Shown here in pieces: positions 37,214 to 47,900 of a stretch of 64,000 bases of DNA (position 1 is the stretch's first letter; every line of letters begins with the position of its first letter). Source of the stretch: Candidatus Methylobacter favarea (GTDB lineage Bacteria; Pseudomonadota; Gammaproteobacteria; Methylococcales; Methylomonadaceae); the NCBI RefSeq assembly GCF_902806695.1, contig NZ_CADCXN010000058.1, positions 1 to 64,000 on the forward strand, given 5' to 3'. A program made the position numbers and the translations under genes. A model generated the notes under the pieces. That model saw nothing but the letters and a program-made list of their open reading frames with translations, did no database searches and was not told where the DNA came from.

Positions 37214-38161
37214 CTATACTGGTTCCTCGGCCACTGCACTTAAAAACCAGTTGGCGGTAATCTGAATATGCAGCTCGCCCAATTTATTTTGTAAATCATC
37301 GAGTATGGCTCGTAATTGCAGTTGCGTAGCCCGCCGGGTATCTATTGCCTGTACATACGTTTTCAGTTCCATAAGTTTTTCCGGCAAAAGATCATGGTTG
37401 GGCAGTCTGTTAATACAATCTGCTATTTCAACAATACAACATGCTACCGAACGCGGCAGGTTGGTATCAAGGAGAAGAAAATTCAGGACATCATCGCCAT
37501 TAACACGGCTTCGAAAATGCAGTCGATACATTAACAAGGCATTCAGGGATTTTAGAATATTCATCCATAAAATGGTCTCGTACTGACGCATTTCAGCGCT
37601 GCGCGATTCTGCTAGCAGTAAGGAAGCCAAATCAAGAATCCGACTGGTCATATCGGCACGTTCAAGGTTTCTTCCCAGCCGGATAAACCGGTAGGGATGA
37701 TTATGGCTCATATACCCTGATAATAAGCCGGTGAAACGCTGACAGCCTTTTAAAATCTCATTTACAAACAAGACCCTGCTGTGGCGGCTGGCGATGGCAT
37801 CGAGATTATTTTTGGCGAACAGGTACATTTCGTTGACCTGCTCCCAGGCTTCATCGGGCAATAGTTCCCGCGATGTGCGAATATTTTCTCTGGCGGAGCT
37901 TAATGATGAGATTAGTGAGCCCGGATAGCTTAAATCGGTTAGCAGAAAACGCGTTACATTGCGCTCGTTTACAAGTTTATTTCTTTCATTAAAATCTCTT
38001 TCCGAAGCATTAATGCGGATCAGTTGCTGCCAGCCCATTTCAACACCTCTGGGTAGGTCCAAAAGTAAATTCATGTGCACACTGACCAGTCTGGCGATGT
38101 TTTCAGTACGTTCCAGATAGCGCGCCAACCAATACAGGCGTTCCGCAGAACGCGATAACAT
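37214..38161 (-). CDS. Alpha-E domain protein
   Basis: 315 residues from ATG 38161, which overlaps the ATP-grasp stop by one base (TGATG). N-terminal LSRSAERLYWLARYLERTENIARL is the alpha-E signature, followed by an all-helical body with R-L-G-R-N-L-E-R-A-D-M-T-S in the middle. Alpha-E proteins (COG2307) accompany type-2 ATP-grasp amidoligases and may form part of the active complex. It is the stand-alone counterpart of the fused alpha-E domain on the plus strand. Confidence 0.9.
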   Translation of the reverse strand: MLSRSAERLYWLARYLERTENIARLVSVHMNLLLDLPRGVEMGWQQLIRINASERDFNERNKLVNERNVTRFLLTDLSYPGSLISSLSSARENIRTSRELLPDEAWEQVNEMYLFAKNNLDAIASRHSRVLFVNEILKGCQRFTGLLSGYMSHNHPYRFIRLGRNLERADMTSRILDLASLLLAESRSAEMRQYETILWMNILKSLNALLMYRLHFRSRVNGDDVLNFLLLDTNLPRSVACCIVEIADCINRLPNHDLLPEKLMELKTYVQAIDTRRATQLQLRAILDDLQNKLGELHIQITANWFLSAVAEEPV

Positions 38162-39612
38162 CAAGCGTTCTCCATATTAATAATCCAGGTATCCTTACTG
38201 CCGCCGCCCTGTGATGAATTAACGACTAATGAACCTTTTTTCAGCGCCACGCGGGTTAAGCCGCCGGCGGTCACAAAGGTATTAGCGCCTTGCAAAATGA
38301 AGGGCCGCAGGTCTATATGCCGGGGCTCCAGCCGGCCTTTGCACAAGGTGGGAGAAGTCGAAATTGCCAAGGTCGGCTGAGCGATATAATTGCGGGGATT
38401 TGCTTGAATGACCTTGCGGAACGCCGCTATTTCCTTTGCCAACGCATGAGGCCCTACCAGCATTCCGTAACCGCCCGACTCATTCGCCGGTTTAATGACC
38501 AGTTCGGCGATATGTTCAAGAACATAGGCGAGATGGTCTTCATTACTGCACAAGTATGTCGGCACATTTGGAATAATCGGCTCTTCATTCAAATAGTAGC
38601 GGATCATTTCCGGTACATAGGCATACACGACTTTATCATCTGCCACGCCTGCGCCCGGCGCATTAGCCAGGGCGACATTGCCAGCTTTCCATGCGCGCAT
38701 CAAACCGCGCACTCCCAATGCAGAATCTTTACGAAATACCTCCGGATCAAGAAAATCATCGTCTATGCGCCGGTAAATAACATCAACCTGCTCCAGCCCT
38801 TCAATCGTGCGCATATAGACGCGGTCATCGTCATTGACTATGAGGTCGCTGCCTTCGACAAGTTGAGCGCCCATTTGCTGAGCCAAATAGGCGTGCTCAA
38901 AATAAGCGGAATTGTAGATGCCGGGTGTTAGCACAACAACATGCGGATTATGGTTCTGGTTATAGGCTATTGATGAGAGCATGTCATGCAGTTGAGTGGG
39001 GTAATCATCAATGGGCAGAATATCGGTGTCCTGCAGCAGTTCCGGAAAAACCCGCTTGGTAATAACCCGGTTTTCAAGCATATAGGAAACGCCCGAAGGC
39101 ACGCGCAGGTTGTCTTCCAAAACATACATGACACCGTCTACATCGCGCACCAGATCCGTGCCGCAAATGTTGGCCCAGGCATTATGGCGTGGCTTCATGC
39201 CCACGCATTCCTTGCGAAAGTTTTTCGAGCTGTTAATGATCTCGCCCGGAATCTTGCCTTCCTTGATAAAGGCTTGTTCGCCATACACATCATTGATAAA
39301 ACAGTTTAAAGCGGTTAACCGCTGTTTTAGCCCTTTCTCTATGACCCGCCATTCTCTAGCGTCAATAATGCGCGGAATGATGTCGAAAGGCCAGGCTCTA
39401 TCTATATTGCCTTCATCACTATAAATAGTGAAGCTGATGCCCATTTCCATAATTGCCAGCTCAGCCGCGATTTTACGCTTATCTATATCATTCTTATTAA
39501 GGGAATTTAAATACTGGCACAAGCCGTGACTAACCCGGCGCGGTTGAAATTCTGAGTGCATGAGCTCATCGTACGCGCCCTCTGTTTTATATTTTTCCCA
39601 GATTGATTTCAT
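38161..39612 (-). CDS. Circularly permuted type-2 ATP-grasp protein
   Basis: 483 residues. YDELMH near the N-terminus, LEDNLRVPSGVSYMLENR (about 164-181), VVVLTPGIYNSAYFEHAYLA, RRIDDDFLDP, VIKPANESGGYGM and the GGSKDTW end are the family's ATP and metal motifs. It is a paralogue of the N-terminal half of the 856-residue fusion encoded on the other strand. It should form amide bonds in a small peptide or tag. First gene of the minus-strand operon, with the long gap 39613-40315 upstream for its promoter. Confidence 0.92.
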   Translation of the reverse strand: MKSIWEKYKTEGAYDELMHSEFQPRRVSHGLCQYLNSLNKNDIDKRKIAAELAIMEMGISFTIYSDEGNIDRAWPFDIIPRIIDAREWRVIEKGLKQRLTALNCFINDVYGEQAFIKEGKIPGEIINSSKNFRKECVGMKPRHNAWANICGTDLVRDVDGVMYVLEDNLRVPSGVSYMLENRVITKRVFPELLQDTDILPIDDYPTQLHDMLSSIAYNQNHNPHVVVLTPGIYNSAYFEHAYLAQQMGAQLVEGSDLIVNDDDRVYMRTIEGLEQVDVIYRRIDDDFLDPEVFRKDSALGVRGLMRAWKAGNVALANAPGAGVADDKVVYAYVPEMIRYYLNEEPIIPNVPTYLCSNEDHLAYVLEHIAELVIKPANESGGYGMLVGPHALAKEIAAFRKVIQANPRNYIAQPTLAISTSPTLCKGRLEPRHIDLRPFILQGANTFVTAGGLTRVALKKGSLVVNSSQGGGSKDTWIINMENA

Positions 39613-40315
39613 AGCATTTCGGTTTTATATTAAATTTATAATGCACCAGCATAAATAATGCCATTCTTGAGAAATTTTCTTTAATAGAATACTTCGTTTC
39701 TATTTTATAAAATAACATAACCCGCTTTATCTAATGTAGAAAAGACGGGGGGTGTTTAAAATTTTCATAAAATTATTTTTGTACCCGGCCATTAGGAAAT
39801 AGCACTATGTAATCTTTCCAGCGAAATTACCAAGTGAATATAATTTATTGGAAATGCCCTATTTTGGGGTGTCACGCATTAAATTGGTGCAAAAAGGAAG
39901 CGCTAATTTCTGAAGTTATTTAGGTCAGGGTAATTAAATTGATTTAATTATATAATTATTTCCTGCTCATTATGCTCACTATTAAGACCTTAGTAGAAAG
40001 TCCCTAAATTAATTTTAGATACGGAAAGCGGCAACAGAAGGAAGATAAGGCATTGCAGCGCTGCAATGTGGTGATAACTCCCAAAAGCAAGCTTGGATGT
40101 GTCAAAAATAAAACGGATAAAGCAGGGAGAACCAGATAGTTTTTAATAGTAATATTTTTATTATTTATCAAGAATCAGCTAACTAAATCAGAAAAATATT
40201 CATATTTTCTATCACCCTTATATTTAATGCCATGATTGCCTAAACATGAATAAAAAGCGCAAAAATTCTTCCCATTCGATATTCTCGCCATACGGCAAAT
40301 TAACCTTAAGCTGAG
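39613..40315. other. AT-rich non-coding stretch between the ATP-grasp operon and the EAL gene
   Basis: 703 bases with no supported frame. It has a TGTCACGCATTAAATTGGTGCA segment around 39872-39893 that weakly resembles half of an NtrC-type site. No promoter could be assigned with confidence. Confidence 0.35.
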
Positions 40316-41488
40316 CTAAGTCCATTCCGCCATGATATCAATCAGCAAGATACGTTCGCCGTCGAGTCTGAGCGCCAGCGTTTTGCAAAGCAGATCCGTG
40401 TTAAAGTCCCTATAGCGTTCAGAAGTCACGAGGCGATAGCAATCCTGGGTATCTTCAAGCGCCAGCAGTTGGTAAAAATAAGGCCGCCATGACCAGTTAA
40501 AACCGATTGTCCTGGGTTCTTCGAACCATTCCCCGCCGGCAAAATTAAAGTTTGAGGAAATTTGTTCGCCCTTGTTGTTGCATAAGTAAAATCTTAGCAC
40601 CCCGCTTTTTTCAAAGGGATGAGCAGACAGTTCATTTAAATTGAAGTCCGTTTCGAGGGCTTTCTGTAGCAGTCCAATCAAGCCCTTAACTTTGCCGATA
40701 TATTGAATTTTATCGCGTTCCTTAAGCAGGGTTTTTTGCAGAAATCTATTTCTTAATAGGTTAATACGCCCTCGATAATATGTTGAATCCTTGAAGTCGG
40801 CTTCGGCCGGCGCAAACAGGTAGCCTTGCATATACTGGGCTCCGCAGTTTAATCCAAAAAGAAATTCATTATCTGTTTCCACCCCTTCACAAACAACACG
40901 ACAGCCGGTGCGTTTGCCCAAACGGGTTAATAGATGCACTATATCACTGGCAATGCCGCCTTCGGTTGCCTTTTGAAATAACTGCATATCCAGCTTGATG
41001 ATGTCCGGACGTATGGCCATGACTCTTTCCAGCTGTGAAAAGCCCGCGCCAAAATCATCAATGGCTACTTTCAAGCCATGTTTCCGGTATATCCGGACCA
41101 CTTTCGTCAGCTTGTCCAGATCGCCTTTTGATTCAGTTATTTCAATGATAATGCGGTCTCTATCGATGTTAAGCTCATCGATCATTCGTATGGTTGGCAA
41201 TGAATTGATATCCGAAACATAGTCAATCCATGCCGCCGATATATTAAGGTTTAAATAACCGCTGTAATTTAACCGGCTGAATCGCTGCAGCGCCTGACGC
41301 CGGATAATGCGGTCCCATTCAATCAATTGTTCAGCAGGAAGCTCTCGGGAAGAAAATAATTTGCCGGCAGAGATAATCTGGCCCATTTCATTATATTGCC
41401 GGGCTAACGCTTCATAGCCGATAACATAGCCGCTGGCAACGCAAACTATGGGCTGAAAATAAGGAAACAGTTTTTTTTCCGGGTTCAT
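40316..41488 (-). CDS. EAL-domain cyclic-di-GMP phosphodiesterase with C-terminal sensor part
   Basis: 390 residues. The EAL domain covers about 5-240 with a full catalytic set: E26 in YEALAR, LNLNIS, IEITES, IDDFGAG, IKLD, VCEGVET and QGYLFA. It is therefore probably active, degrading c-di-GMP. Residues about 250-390 look like the EAL-associated signalling domain of YkuI-type proteins, without membrane segments. No GGDEF domain. It stands alone; the ligand of the C-terminal part is unknown. Confidence 0.9.
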   Translation of the reverse strand: MNPEKKLFPYFQPIVCVASGYVIGYEALARQYNEMGQIISAGKLFSSRELPAEQLIEWDRIIRRQALQRFSRLNYSGYLNLNISAAWIDYVSDINSLPTIRMIDELNIDRDRIIIEITESKGDLDKLTKVVRIYRKHGLKVAIDDFGAGFSQLERVMAIRPDIIKLDMQLFQKATEGGIASDIVHLLTRLGKRTGCRVVCEGVETDNEFLFGLNCGAQYMQGYLFAPAEADFKDSTYYRGRINLLRNRFLQKTLLKERDKIQYIGKVKGLIGLLQKALETDFNLNELSAHPFEKSGVLRFYLCNNKGEQISSNFNFAGGEWFEEPRTIGFNWSWRPYFYQLLALEDTQDCYRLVTSERYRDFNTDLLCKTLALRLDGERILLIDIMAEWT

Positions 41489-41834
41489 ATCAGAATGTTA
41501 TTGAAGGGGTTCTGATATACATGCAATATTTTTGCCATTGACGGGAGAGCAAGACAGCGCTGCTTTGCCTGTTTTTGAAAGTCCAGGCTAAGGACTATTT
41601 TCTCTAAAGATAAAAGCTTTATCTAAAAAGCTCGCCTTCAGGTCTAGCGGTTCGCGCTCTTAGAGTCAAACCGGTGGATTGGGCCAACTTGGCAGCTTTC
41701 GCCCCATAAAAGGGCGTCTTCTGAGTATTGCCGGTTAGCCGTCAGCAATTTATAAATGGGGGGAACCTGGAGTAAAAGCCCTTTTCTGGCTAATTGCCTG
41801 TTTGAGGAATATGAAAATTTTGGCGCTAATGGAA
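41489..41834. other. Gap between EAL gene and fusA, no supported gene
   Basis: A perfect short inverted repeat AGATAAA-AGC-TTTATCT is at 41608-41624, upstream of the EAL gene, possibly an operator. A minus-strand frame (41644-41874) has no family likeness and covers the fusA hairpin, so it is not accepted. Confidence 0.35.
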
Positions 41835-41870
41835 ATGTATGCCGGGCAAAAAGTTCGGCCCGGCATACAT
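41835..41870 (-). terminator. Strong hairpin just after fusA
   Basis: ATGTATGCCGGGC (41835-41847) and GCCCGGCATACAT (41858-41870) form a perfect 13-base stem with a 10-base loop. It starts 6 bases beyond the fusA stop. The T tract after it is weak on the minus strand, so it may serve as RNA 3'-end protection as much as termination. Confidence 0.6.
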
Positions 41871-41875
41871 TCAAA

Positions 41876-43960
41876 TTACTTCTTTTTATTGCGTTCCGTC
41901 ACTTCCTTGATGACTTCTTCAGCTACATTTTTCGGGCATGGCAAATAGTGCGAAAATTCCATGGAGAACTGGCCGCGACCTGAGGTCATGGTGCGCAGGT
42001 CGCCAATGTAGCCGAACATTTCGCTCAACGGAACATCTGCCTTGACACGAACGCCGGTAACACCTGGCTCCTGGGATTTAATCAGGCCGCGACGCCGGTT
42101 AAGATCGCCGATCACATCGCCGACATGGGCTTCCGGAGTAAAAGTGTCAACCTTCATGATCGGTTCAATCAATTGCGGGCCTGCCTTTGGGATCGACTGG
42201 CGGAACGCCGCTTTTGCAGCAATTTCGAAAGCGATAGCGGATGAGTCAACTGCGTGGAAAGCGCCGTCTGTCAGAATGACTTTAAAGTCCAGACACGGGA
42301 AGCCGGCCAAAACGCCTTTATCCAGCATGCTTCTGAAACCTTTTTCGACCGCAGGCCAGTATTCCCTGGGCACATTACCCCCGGTGACCGCCGATTCAAA
42401 GGCAAAGCCGCTGCCGGGTTCGCCGGGCTCGATAATATAGTTGATTTTACCGTATTGGCCTGAACCGCCTGATTGCTTCTTGTGGGTATATTCGTCTTCA
42501 ACGCGTTGGGTGATGGTTTCACGGTAGGCAACCTGCGGCTTGCCCACAATTACATCAACGCCATGCGTACGTCTGAGAATATCAACCTTAATGTCAAGAT
42601 GCAGCTCGCCCATGCCCTTAAGAATGGTTTCACCGCTGTCTTCATCGGTTTCAACATGGAAGGAAGGATCTTCCTGGATCATTTTACCCAGGGCGATGCC
42701 CATTTTTTCAGACGCGCCCTTGTCTTTAGGCGTAATAGCCAGTGAGATAACCGGATCCGGGAATACCATCGGTTCCAGGGTAGCGGGGAATTTTGGATCG
42801 CACAGCGTATGACCAGTCTGTACATTCTTCATGCCGAGAACCGCCACGATATCACCTGCCTGTGCAGAATCCAGTTCATTACGGGCATCGGCATGCATTT
42901 CCACAATACGGCCGATACGCTCGGTCTTGCCGGTAAAGGTATTCAATACTGATGTGCCTTTTTCCAGCTTGCCGGAATAAAGGCGCAAGAAGGTCAGGGC
43001 GCCAAAGCGGTCGTCCATAATTTTAAAGGCCAGAGCGCGTAGCGGTTTATCCGCATCGACTATAGCGAACTTACCTGTTGGATGGCCTTCCAGATCAACT
43101 TCCGGCTGCGGTTTGACTTCCGTAGGGTTAGGCAAATAATCCACCACGCCATCAAGCACCAGTTGCACGCCCTTGTTTTTGAAGGATGAACCGCAGTAAG
43201 TCGGGAAGAAATTCAGATTAATCGTACCCTTGCGTATGCAGCGCTTGAGGGTGTCAATATCGGGCTCTTCGCCGTCAAGGTATTTTTCCATGACATCGTC
43301 ATATTGATCAGCGACTTCATCAATTAGTTTTTCGCGCCATTTTTCCACATCCGCCGCCATATCGGCGGGCACGTCTTCTATTTTATAATTCATCGGATCG
43401 CCGGAATCATCCCATATCCAGGCTTTGCGGGTCAGTATATCAACGACGCCGGAGAAGCGGTCTTCAGTACCAATGGGCAGCGTCATCACCAGCGGTTTGG
43501 CGCCCAGCACCTCTTCAACCTGTTTCACGACGCGATAAAAATCGGCGCCGACGCGATCCAGTTTGTTAACATAGATAACCCTGGCAACTTCAGAATCGTT
43601 GGCGTAGCGCCAGTTGGTTTCTGATTGGGGCTCAACGCCGCCTGAACCGCAGAAAACGCCGATGCCGCCGTCAAGAACTTTAAGCGAACGATAAACTTCG
43701 ATGGTAAAATCAACGTGTCCGGGCGTATCAATAATATTAAAACGATAGTTTTTCCAGAAACAGGTGGTTGCAGCCGATTGAATGGTAATGCCGCGCTCCT
43801 GCTCCTGTTCCATGAAGTCAGTCGTCGCCGCGCCGTCATGTACTTCGCCAATTTTATGAATTTTACCGGTAAGTTTTAATATCCGCTCGGTAGTCGTGGT
43901 TTTGCCGGCATCAACGTGGGCAAATATACCGATGTTTCTGTAAAGGGTTAAATCTGTCAT
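41876..43960 (-). CDS. fusA: Elongation factor G (stand-alone copy)
   Basis: 694 residues, full length. G1 [15 protein letters not shown] (14-28), [13 protein letters not shown]3 [16 protein letters not shown] and G4 NKLDR are present. Domains II-V continue to the [20 protein letters not shown] end. It moves tRNAs and mRNA through the ribosome with GTP. It is not in a str operon with rpsL-rpsG, so it may be a second EF-G like the EF-G2 forms of marine gammaproteobacteria. Whether another copy exists cannot be seen in this window. Confidence 0.95.
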   Translation of the reverse strand: MTDLTLYRNIGIFAHVDAGKTTTTERILKLTGKIHKIGEVHDGAATTDFMEQEQERGITIQSAATTCFWKNYRFNIIDTPGHVDFTIEVYRSLKVLDGGIGVFCGSGGVEPQSETNWRYANDSEVARVIYVNKLDRVGADFYRVVKQVEEVLGAKPLVMTLPIGTEDRFSGVVDILTRKAWIWDDSGDPMNYKIEDVPADMAADVEKWREKLIDEVADQYDDVMEKYLDGEEPDIDTLKRCIRKGTINLNFFPTYCGSSFKNKGVQLVLDGVVDYLPNPTEVKPQPEVDLEGHPTGKFAIVDADKPLRALAFKIMDDRFGALTFLRLYSGKLEKGTSVLNTFTGKTERIGRIVEMHADARNELDSAQAGDIVAVLGMKNVQTGHTLCDPKFPATLEPMVFPDPVISLAITPKDKGASEKMGIALGKMIQEDPSFHVETDEDSGETILKGMGELHLDIKVDILRRTHGVDVIVGKPQVAYRETITQRVEDEYTHKKQSGGSGQYGKINYIIEPGEPGSGFAFESAVTGGNVPREYWPAVEKGFRSMLDKGVLAGFPCLDFKVILTDGAFHAVDSSAIAFEIAAKAAFRQSIPKAGPQLIEPIMKVDTFTPEAHVGDVIGDLNRRRGLIKSQEPGVTGVRVKADVPLSEMFGYIGDLRTMTSGRGQFSMEFSHYLPCPKNVAEEVIKEVTERNKKK

Positions 43961-44468
43961 GTTTGTACTCTAAAGTTAGGCATAAAAAACTTTTCAGGTA
44001 ACCATGTCTGAGAAACTCAGGCATGGTTCGCCGGGGCACAGGGCTACAGACAACCAGCCGCAGTCACCCATCTAAGACCGCAGGAGCTGATAAGCCATCG
44101 GTTTGAATGAACTACGTCGGGATAGGCAGGTAGCTCAAAGCCAAGCGAGCCAAAGTACGTTTAAAATACCATCGCTTCTCACTTCTCCAGCTTTAACCCG
44201 CCATTTTACCTCATAAACGGGTAAAAAATACAGGAAGTTGATTAATTTCTATGGAATAACTTAAAAATGCTGAAATTAAAGGAAAGAGAGAAATTAAAAC
44301 CATATAAAATTCTGAATTTGACCTGATATGTATATAGATTTGGTTTAAATCCAACTGATGCTACGAACTTAATTTGCGGATTGACCGACAAGCCCTGCAA
44401 CAAGCCGGCCAAAACCCAGTGACACGTCAGTGTCACAAAAGCCCTGGAATTTTATTTTGATTCAAGCC
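43961..44468. other. Gap left of the genomic island, no gene seen
   Basis: Apart from the fusA leader on the minus strand there is one clear structure, GTGACAC-GTCA-GTGTCAC at 44419-44436, a perfect 7-base inverted repeat close to the left island boundary. No coding frame is supported. Confidence 0.4.
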
Positions 44469-44521
44469 AAGTGCTTGATTTTTATGGTGGCGATGGGTGG
44501 GAGCGAACCACCGACCTTGGG
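44469..44521 (-). repeat. Left attachment repeat: truncated 3' part of tRNA-Met
   Basis: 44486-44521 copies the tRNA-Met 3' part (variable loop, T arm, acceptor strand, CCA) with one change (G for T at 44503, in the T loop). 44469-44485 copies the flanking AAGTGCTTGATTT block. Beyond 44521 similarity to the tRNA stops, so no tRNA can be made from here. Confidence 0.75.
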
Positions 44522-44688
44522 ATATATAACCCCAATAATTATAATATTAAGTTATTGTATTTATTTATTTTTTATTTATAAAGATTCTGATATGGAACAC
44601 TCAAGGGGCAGTTGAAAACAAAAACCGCTTAAATGGCTATTTTTTAGCCCGACAAAGGAATTGTTGTTTGAAGGTGAATGTTTTAAAT

Positions 44689-44952
44689 TTATCTGTTTTC
44701 ACTGGTAAAAGTGTTCCAGGGCACAGCATTCATCAAACACTTCCCCTCAATAAACGCCTTAATCTTATCGGCCACCCGTTCAATAATTGACTTACGTTGC
44801 AGCATTTTCGGTTTAAAGCTGAGTGCGCTAACAATCTCTTGCTCGCGGGGTAAGCGGTTGGCAAGGTACCGGGCAAGGCCGAAAAACACCGAACTTTCGG
44901 TATTTTGAAGGCATTGGCTGAGCTGGACTTTATTCAAACTTGCGAGGTTCAA
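44689..44952 (-). CDS. Hypothetical protein, uncertain
   Basis: An open frame of 87 codons starting with TTG 44952, just downstream of hsdR in the same direction. It is rich in charged helix-like segments (LARYLANRLPREQE, RKSIIERVADKIKAF). No family is recognised and no ribosome site is seen. It may be a fragment of a larger lost gene. A near-palindrome TTGTGT-TTACACAA sits in front of it at 44969-44982. Confidence 0.25.
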   Translation of the reverse strand: MNLASLNKVQLSQCLQNTESSVFFGLARYLANRLPREQEIVSALSFKPKMLQRKSIIERVADKIKAFIEGKCLMNAVPWNTFTSENR

Positions 44953-44990
44953 TTTGTGCTGTTTCTAATTGTGTTTACACAACGAATTGG

Positions 44991-47900
44991 CTAATACCGG
45001 CCGTAAACACTCATTCCTCCACCATAATATTGATGTTTTAAATGCTCATATACCATGTTCGTCTTTAAATCAATGTCGGCTTTTTGATAAGTCGGGTAAG
45101 GCAAATCTTCAAAGAGCGTCTTATCAACATAATTAAAAACCGCTGCTGCCGTTAATGTCTTTTCTGCCCAATGCTGAACTTTTAATTTTTCTTCTTTCAG
45201 TTCTTGAAGTAACTCAACCGCTATTTTCTTTATCTCATTCTTCTCTTTTTCTTCCAGTACTTTACCTTGCCTTAAAATGTCAAAGATTGCTTTCTGCTCG
45301 TCTGTAAGTCCTTCTCGTTTGGTGTCGGCTTCTTCTTGTGTAAGGGAATTAACCAGTTCAAGTAATTTTCTGAAAGTCTCTTTAATGGTCACTTCGTCTT
45401 TGCCCCGATTGTATTCCTCAATGATTTCCTGATAGCGTTTGTAAAAATCAACGGTTAAGGGATTGCGTTCAACCATTTGTTTGAGTCGCTTTTCAACTTT
45501 ATCTTTCAGTGACTGTACGGCAGCATTCTTATTTTGGGTCTTCATAAAATACTGCACAAGCAGCTCAAAGTTTAGCCCGCTTAAATCAATGGCCTTGCCT
45601 GCATTGTGGCTCGGTTCAGAAACCGTATTTTCAATGGAGCCGTCAACCACGCTCTGGATTTTCATCATGATGTCCGCCACATCAGCACTTTCTACTTTAT
45701 CTTCAATGGCTGTGTAAATGACATCAATCGCATTTTTTCTCGCCTCATATTGCCTTAATGCTTTGTCTGGCTGTAAGGCTTTGAATTTTTTGAAAACCTC
45801 CCTGGCTAAAATTTGATACTTCCGCCTGGTTTCGTCATTGGTGTAAACTGCATTTATCGCTTTTTCCATTGCCGATAATTTATGCAAGCCCTCAGCTTTG
45901 ATTAATTCCTGCAAATCGAAATTTACTTCGTCTTGCAAAAATATTTCAGTAGCCTCCAAAGTTTCTTCTAACAGGCTAATCAGTTCTTCCTTGGGTTTTA
46001 CGGGGGGTTCAGGCTTATCGCCTCCGTTTCCACCCGTCCCATAAATTGCCAAAGCCTCTAATAATGCGGTGTACGTTTCAATATAATCAACTATCAAGCC
46101 ATTATTTTTGCCTTCACTAATACGGTTTGCTCTGGCAATGGCTTGCATAAGCGTATGGGATTTCAAAGGCTTGTCTATATACATAGTTGAAAGTGAAGGC
46201 ACATCAAATCCGGTAATCCACATGGCGCAAACAATGACAAAACGGAAAGGGTCATCTTCATCCTTAAACCGTGTTTCAAGGTCTTGGTTGTTCATTTTTT
46301 CCCGGTGCGGCTCAATGTCTAAAGCCCATTTCTGAAACTTCTGGATTTCATTTTGCTCCGAACTGACCACTACACAGATTTCTGTTTCCTTTATCCATTG
46401 CAGTTCCCGGCTTTTTTCCAATAATTCCTGGTCGCCGAATTTTCCTTTCGCAATGTCTTTTTCTAAATGCTCAACCGTCAGCTTCTTATGATGGGAGATC
46501 AAATCATACATTTTGACGGCGGTGAGCTTATCCAGGGCGATAAACATGCCTTTGCCTTTGTAGCCGCGATTGCAGAAATGCCAAACGGCATCTTTGGCAA
46601 TGGCGTCTAATCTTTTCCTGGCAGTCAGTATTGGATATTCCCTTGCGAAAAGCTGTTCAACCTTGCTGCGTTGGTCGGTATCCAAATCTTCACTTTCAGC
46701 ATCAATAATGGCTCTTATCTGTTCATTGATAACGGGGTTTTTTAAGCCCAGATATTCGCCTCGGTTTTCGTAATAAAGCGGCACCGTTGCGCCGTCATCA
46801 ACGCTGCGTTTAAAGTCGTAACGGGAGACATAATCACCGAAAATCCGTTTGGTGATTTCATCATCTTTAAACAGCGGTGTTCCTGTAAACCCTATAAAAG
46901 AAGCATGGGGCAAGGCATTGCGTAAATTCATCGCCAAACTACCGCCTTGAGTCCGGTGGGCTTCATCTGAAATAACGATGATGTTTTCACGCGGTGTAAT
47001 GACGTCTGCAAAATTGAATTTATGAATGAGTGTAAACAAATACCGGTGTTCCGCACTCAACAACTCCTTTAAATGTTTGCCGCTATTGGCTTTCAAAGAC
47101 TTTTTTGCTCCGGCTTTTACTTGCGGCACAGCGCCTACGCCGCTAAACGCGCCATAAATCTGCGTGTCTAATTCGTTGCGGTCGGTAACGACTAAAAACG
47201 TATAGCTGCCTGTAAACTTGTGGTGAATCTTTTGGCAAAAGAACACCATGGAATACGACTTTCCGCTGCCTTGGGTATGCCAAAACACCCCAAGCTTTTG
47301 CTTTTCTTCCAGGCTGATTTTGCCCAGCTTATACAATTGATCTTTGTGGCGGATATTTTCAATGGCTTTGTTTACGCCAATGAATTGATGGTTTCGGGCA
47401 ATCAGTTTTACGACTTTGCCCAGGGAGTTATCAAACAGAATGAAGTTTTCAAACAAATCTAAAAAACGGTTCTTTTCACAAACGCCTACAATAATTCTAT
47501 CCAGAGCAACAATGCCGTCGTCTTCTTCTGTGATGCGTTTCCATTCATGAAAGTGCTGATACTGGCCGGTCACGCTGCCAATGCGGCTTTCAATGCCGTT
47601 GCTTAATAACACAAAAGCGTTGTAATAAAACAGCTTCGGGATAACGTCTTTGTAATCGGTGAAATTATCGTTATAGGCGTTTTCCAATTTGCGGTGGGCG
47701 GCTTTCAGCTCAATAAACAGCAGAGGAACACCGTTTACAAAACCGATAATATCGGGACGGCGTTCCCGATTGCTTTTGCCTTGCAGCCAAAGCTGGCGCA
47801 CGGCTAAAAAGTTATTATTGTCTGCTTTATCAAAGTCAAAAATCTTCAGGGTTTTGTTTTTTACCGGCTCGCCTTTGTCATTGATAAAGTCAACAGCAAT

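Noticed and set aside
39860-39900. NtrC-type binding site (ATTGGTGCA half site); a similar half site TGCACCAA is at 23278
   Set aside because: Only half sites are seen, with no sigma-54 promoter or nitrogen gene nearby.
41644-41874. 76-codon minus-strand frame between fusA and the EAL gene
   Set aside because: It runs through the fusA hairpin and has no recognisable features.
44486-44521. Second tRNA gene
   Set aside because: Only the 3' part is present; there is no D arm or anticodon arm, so it is an attachment-site copy.
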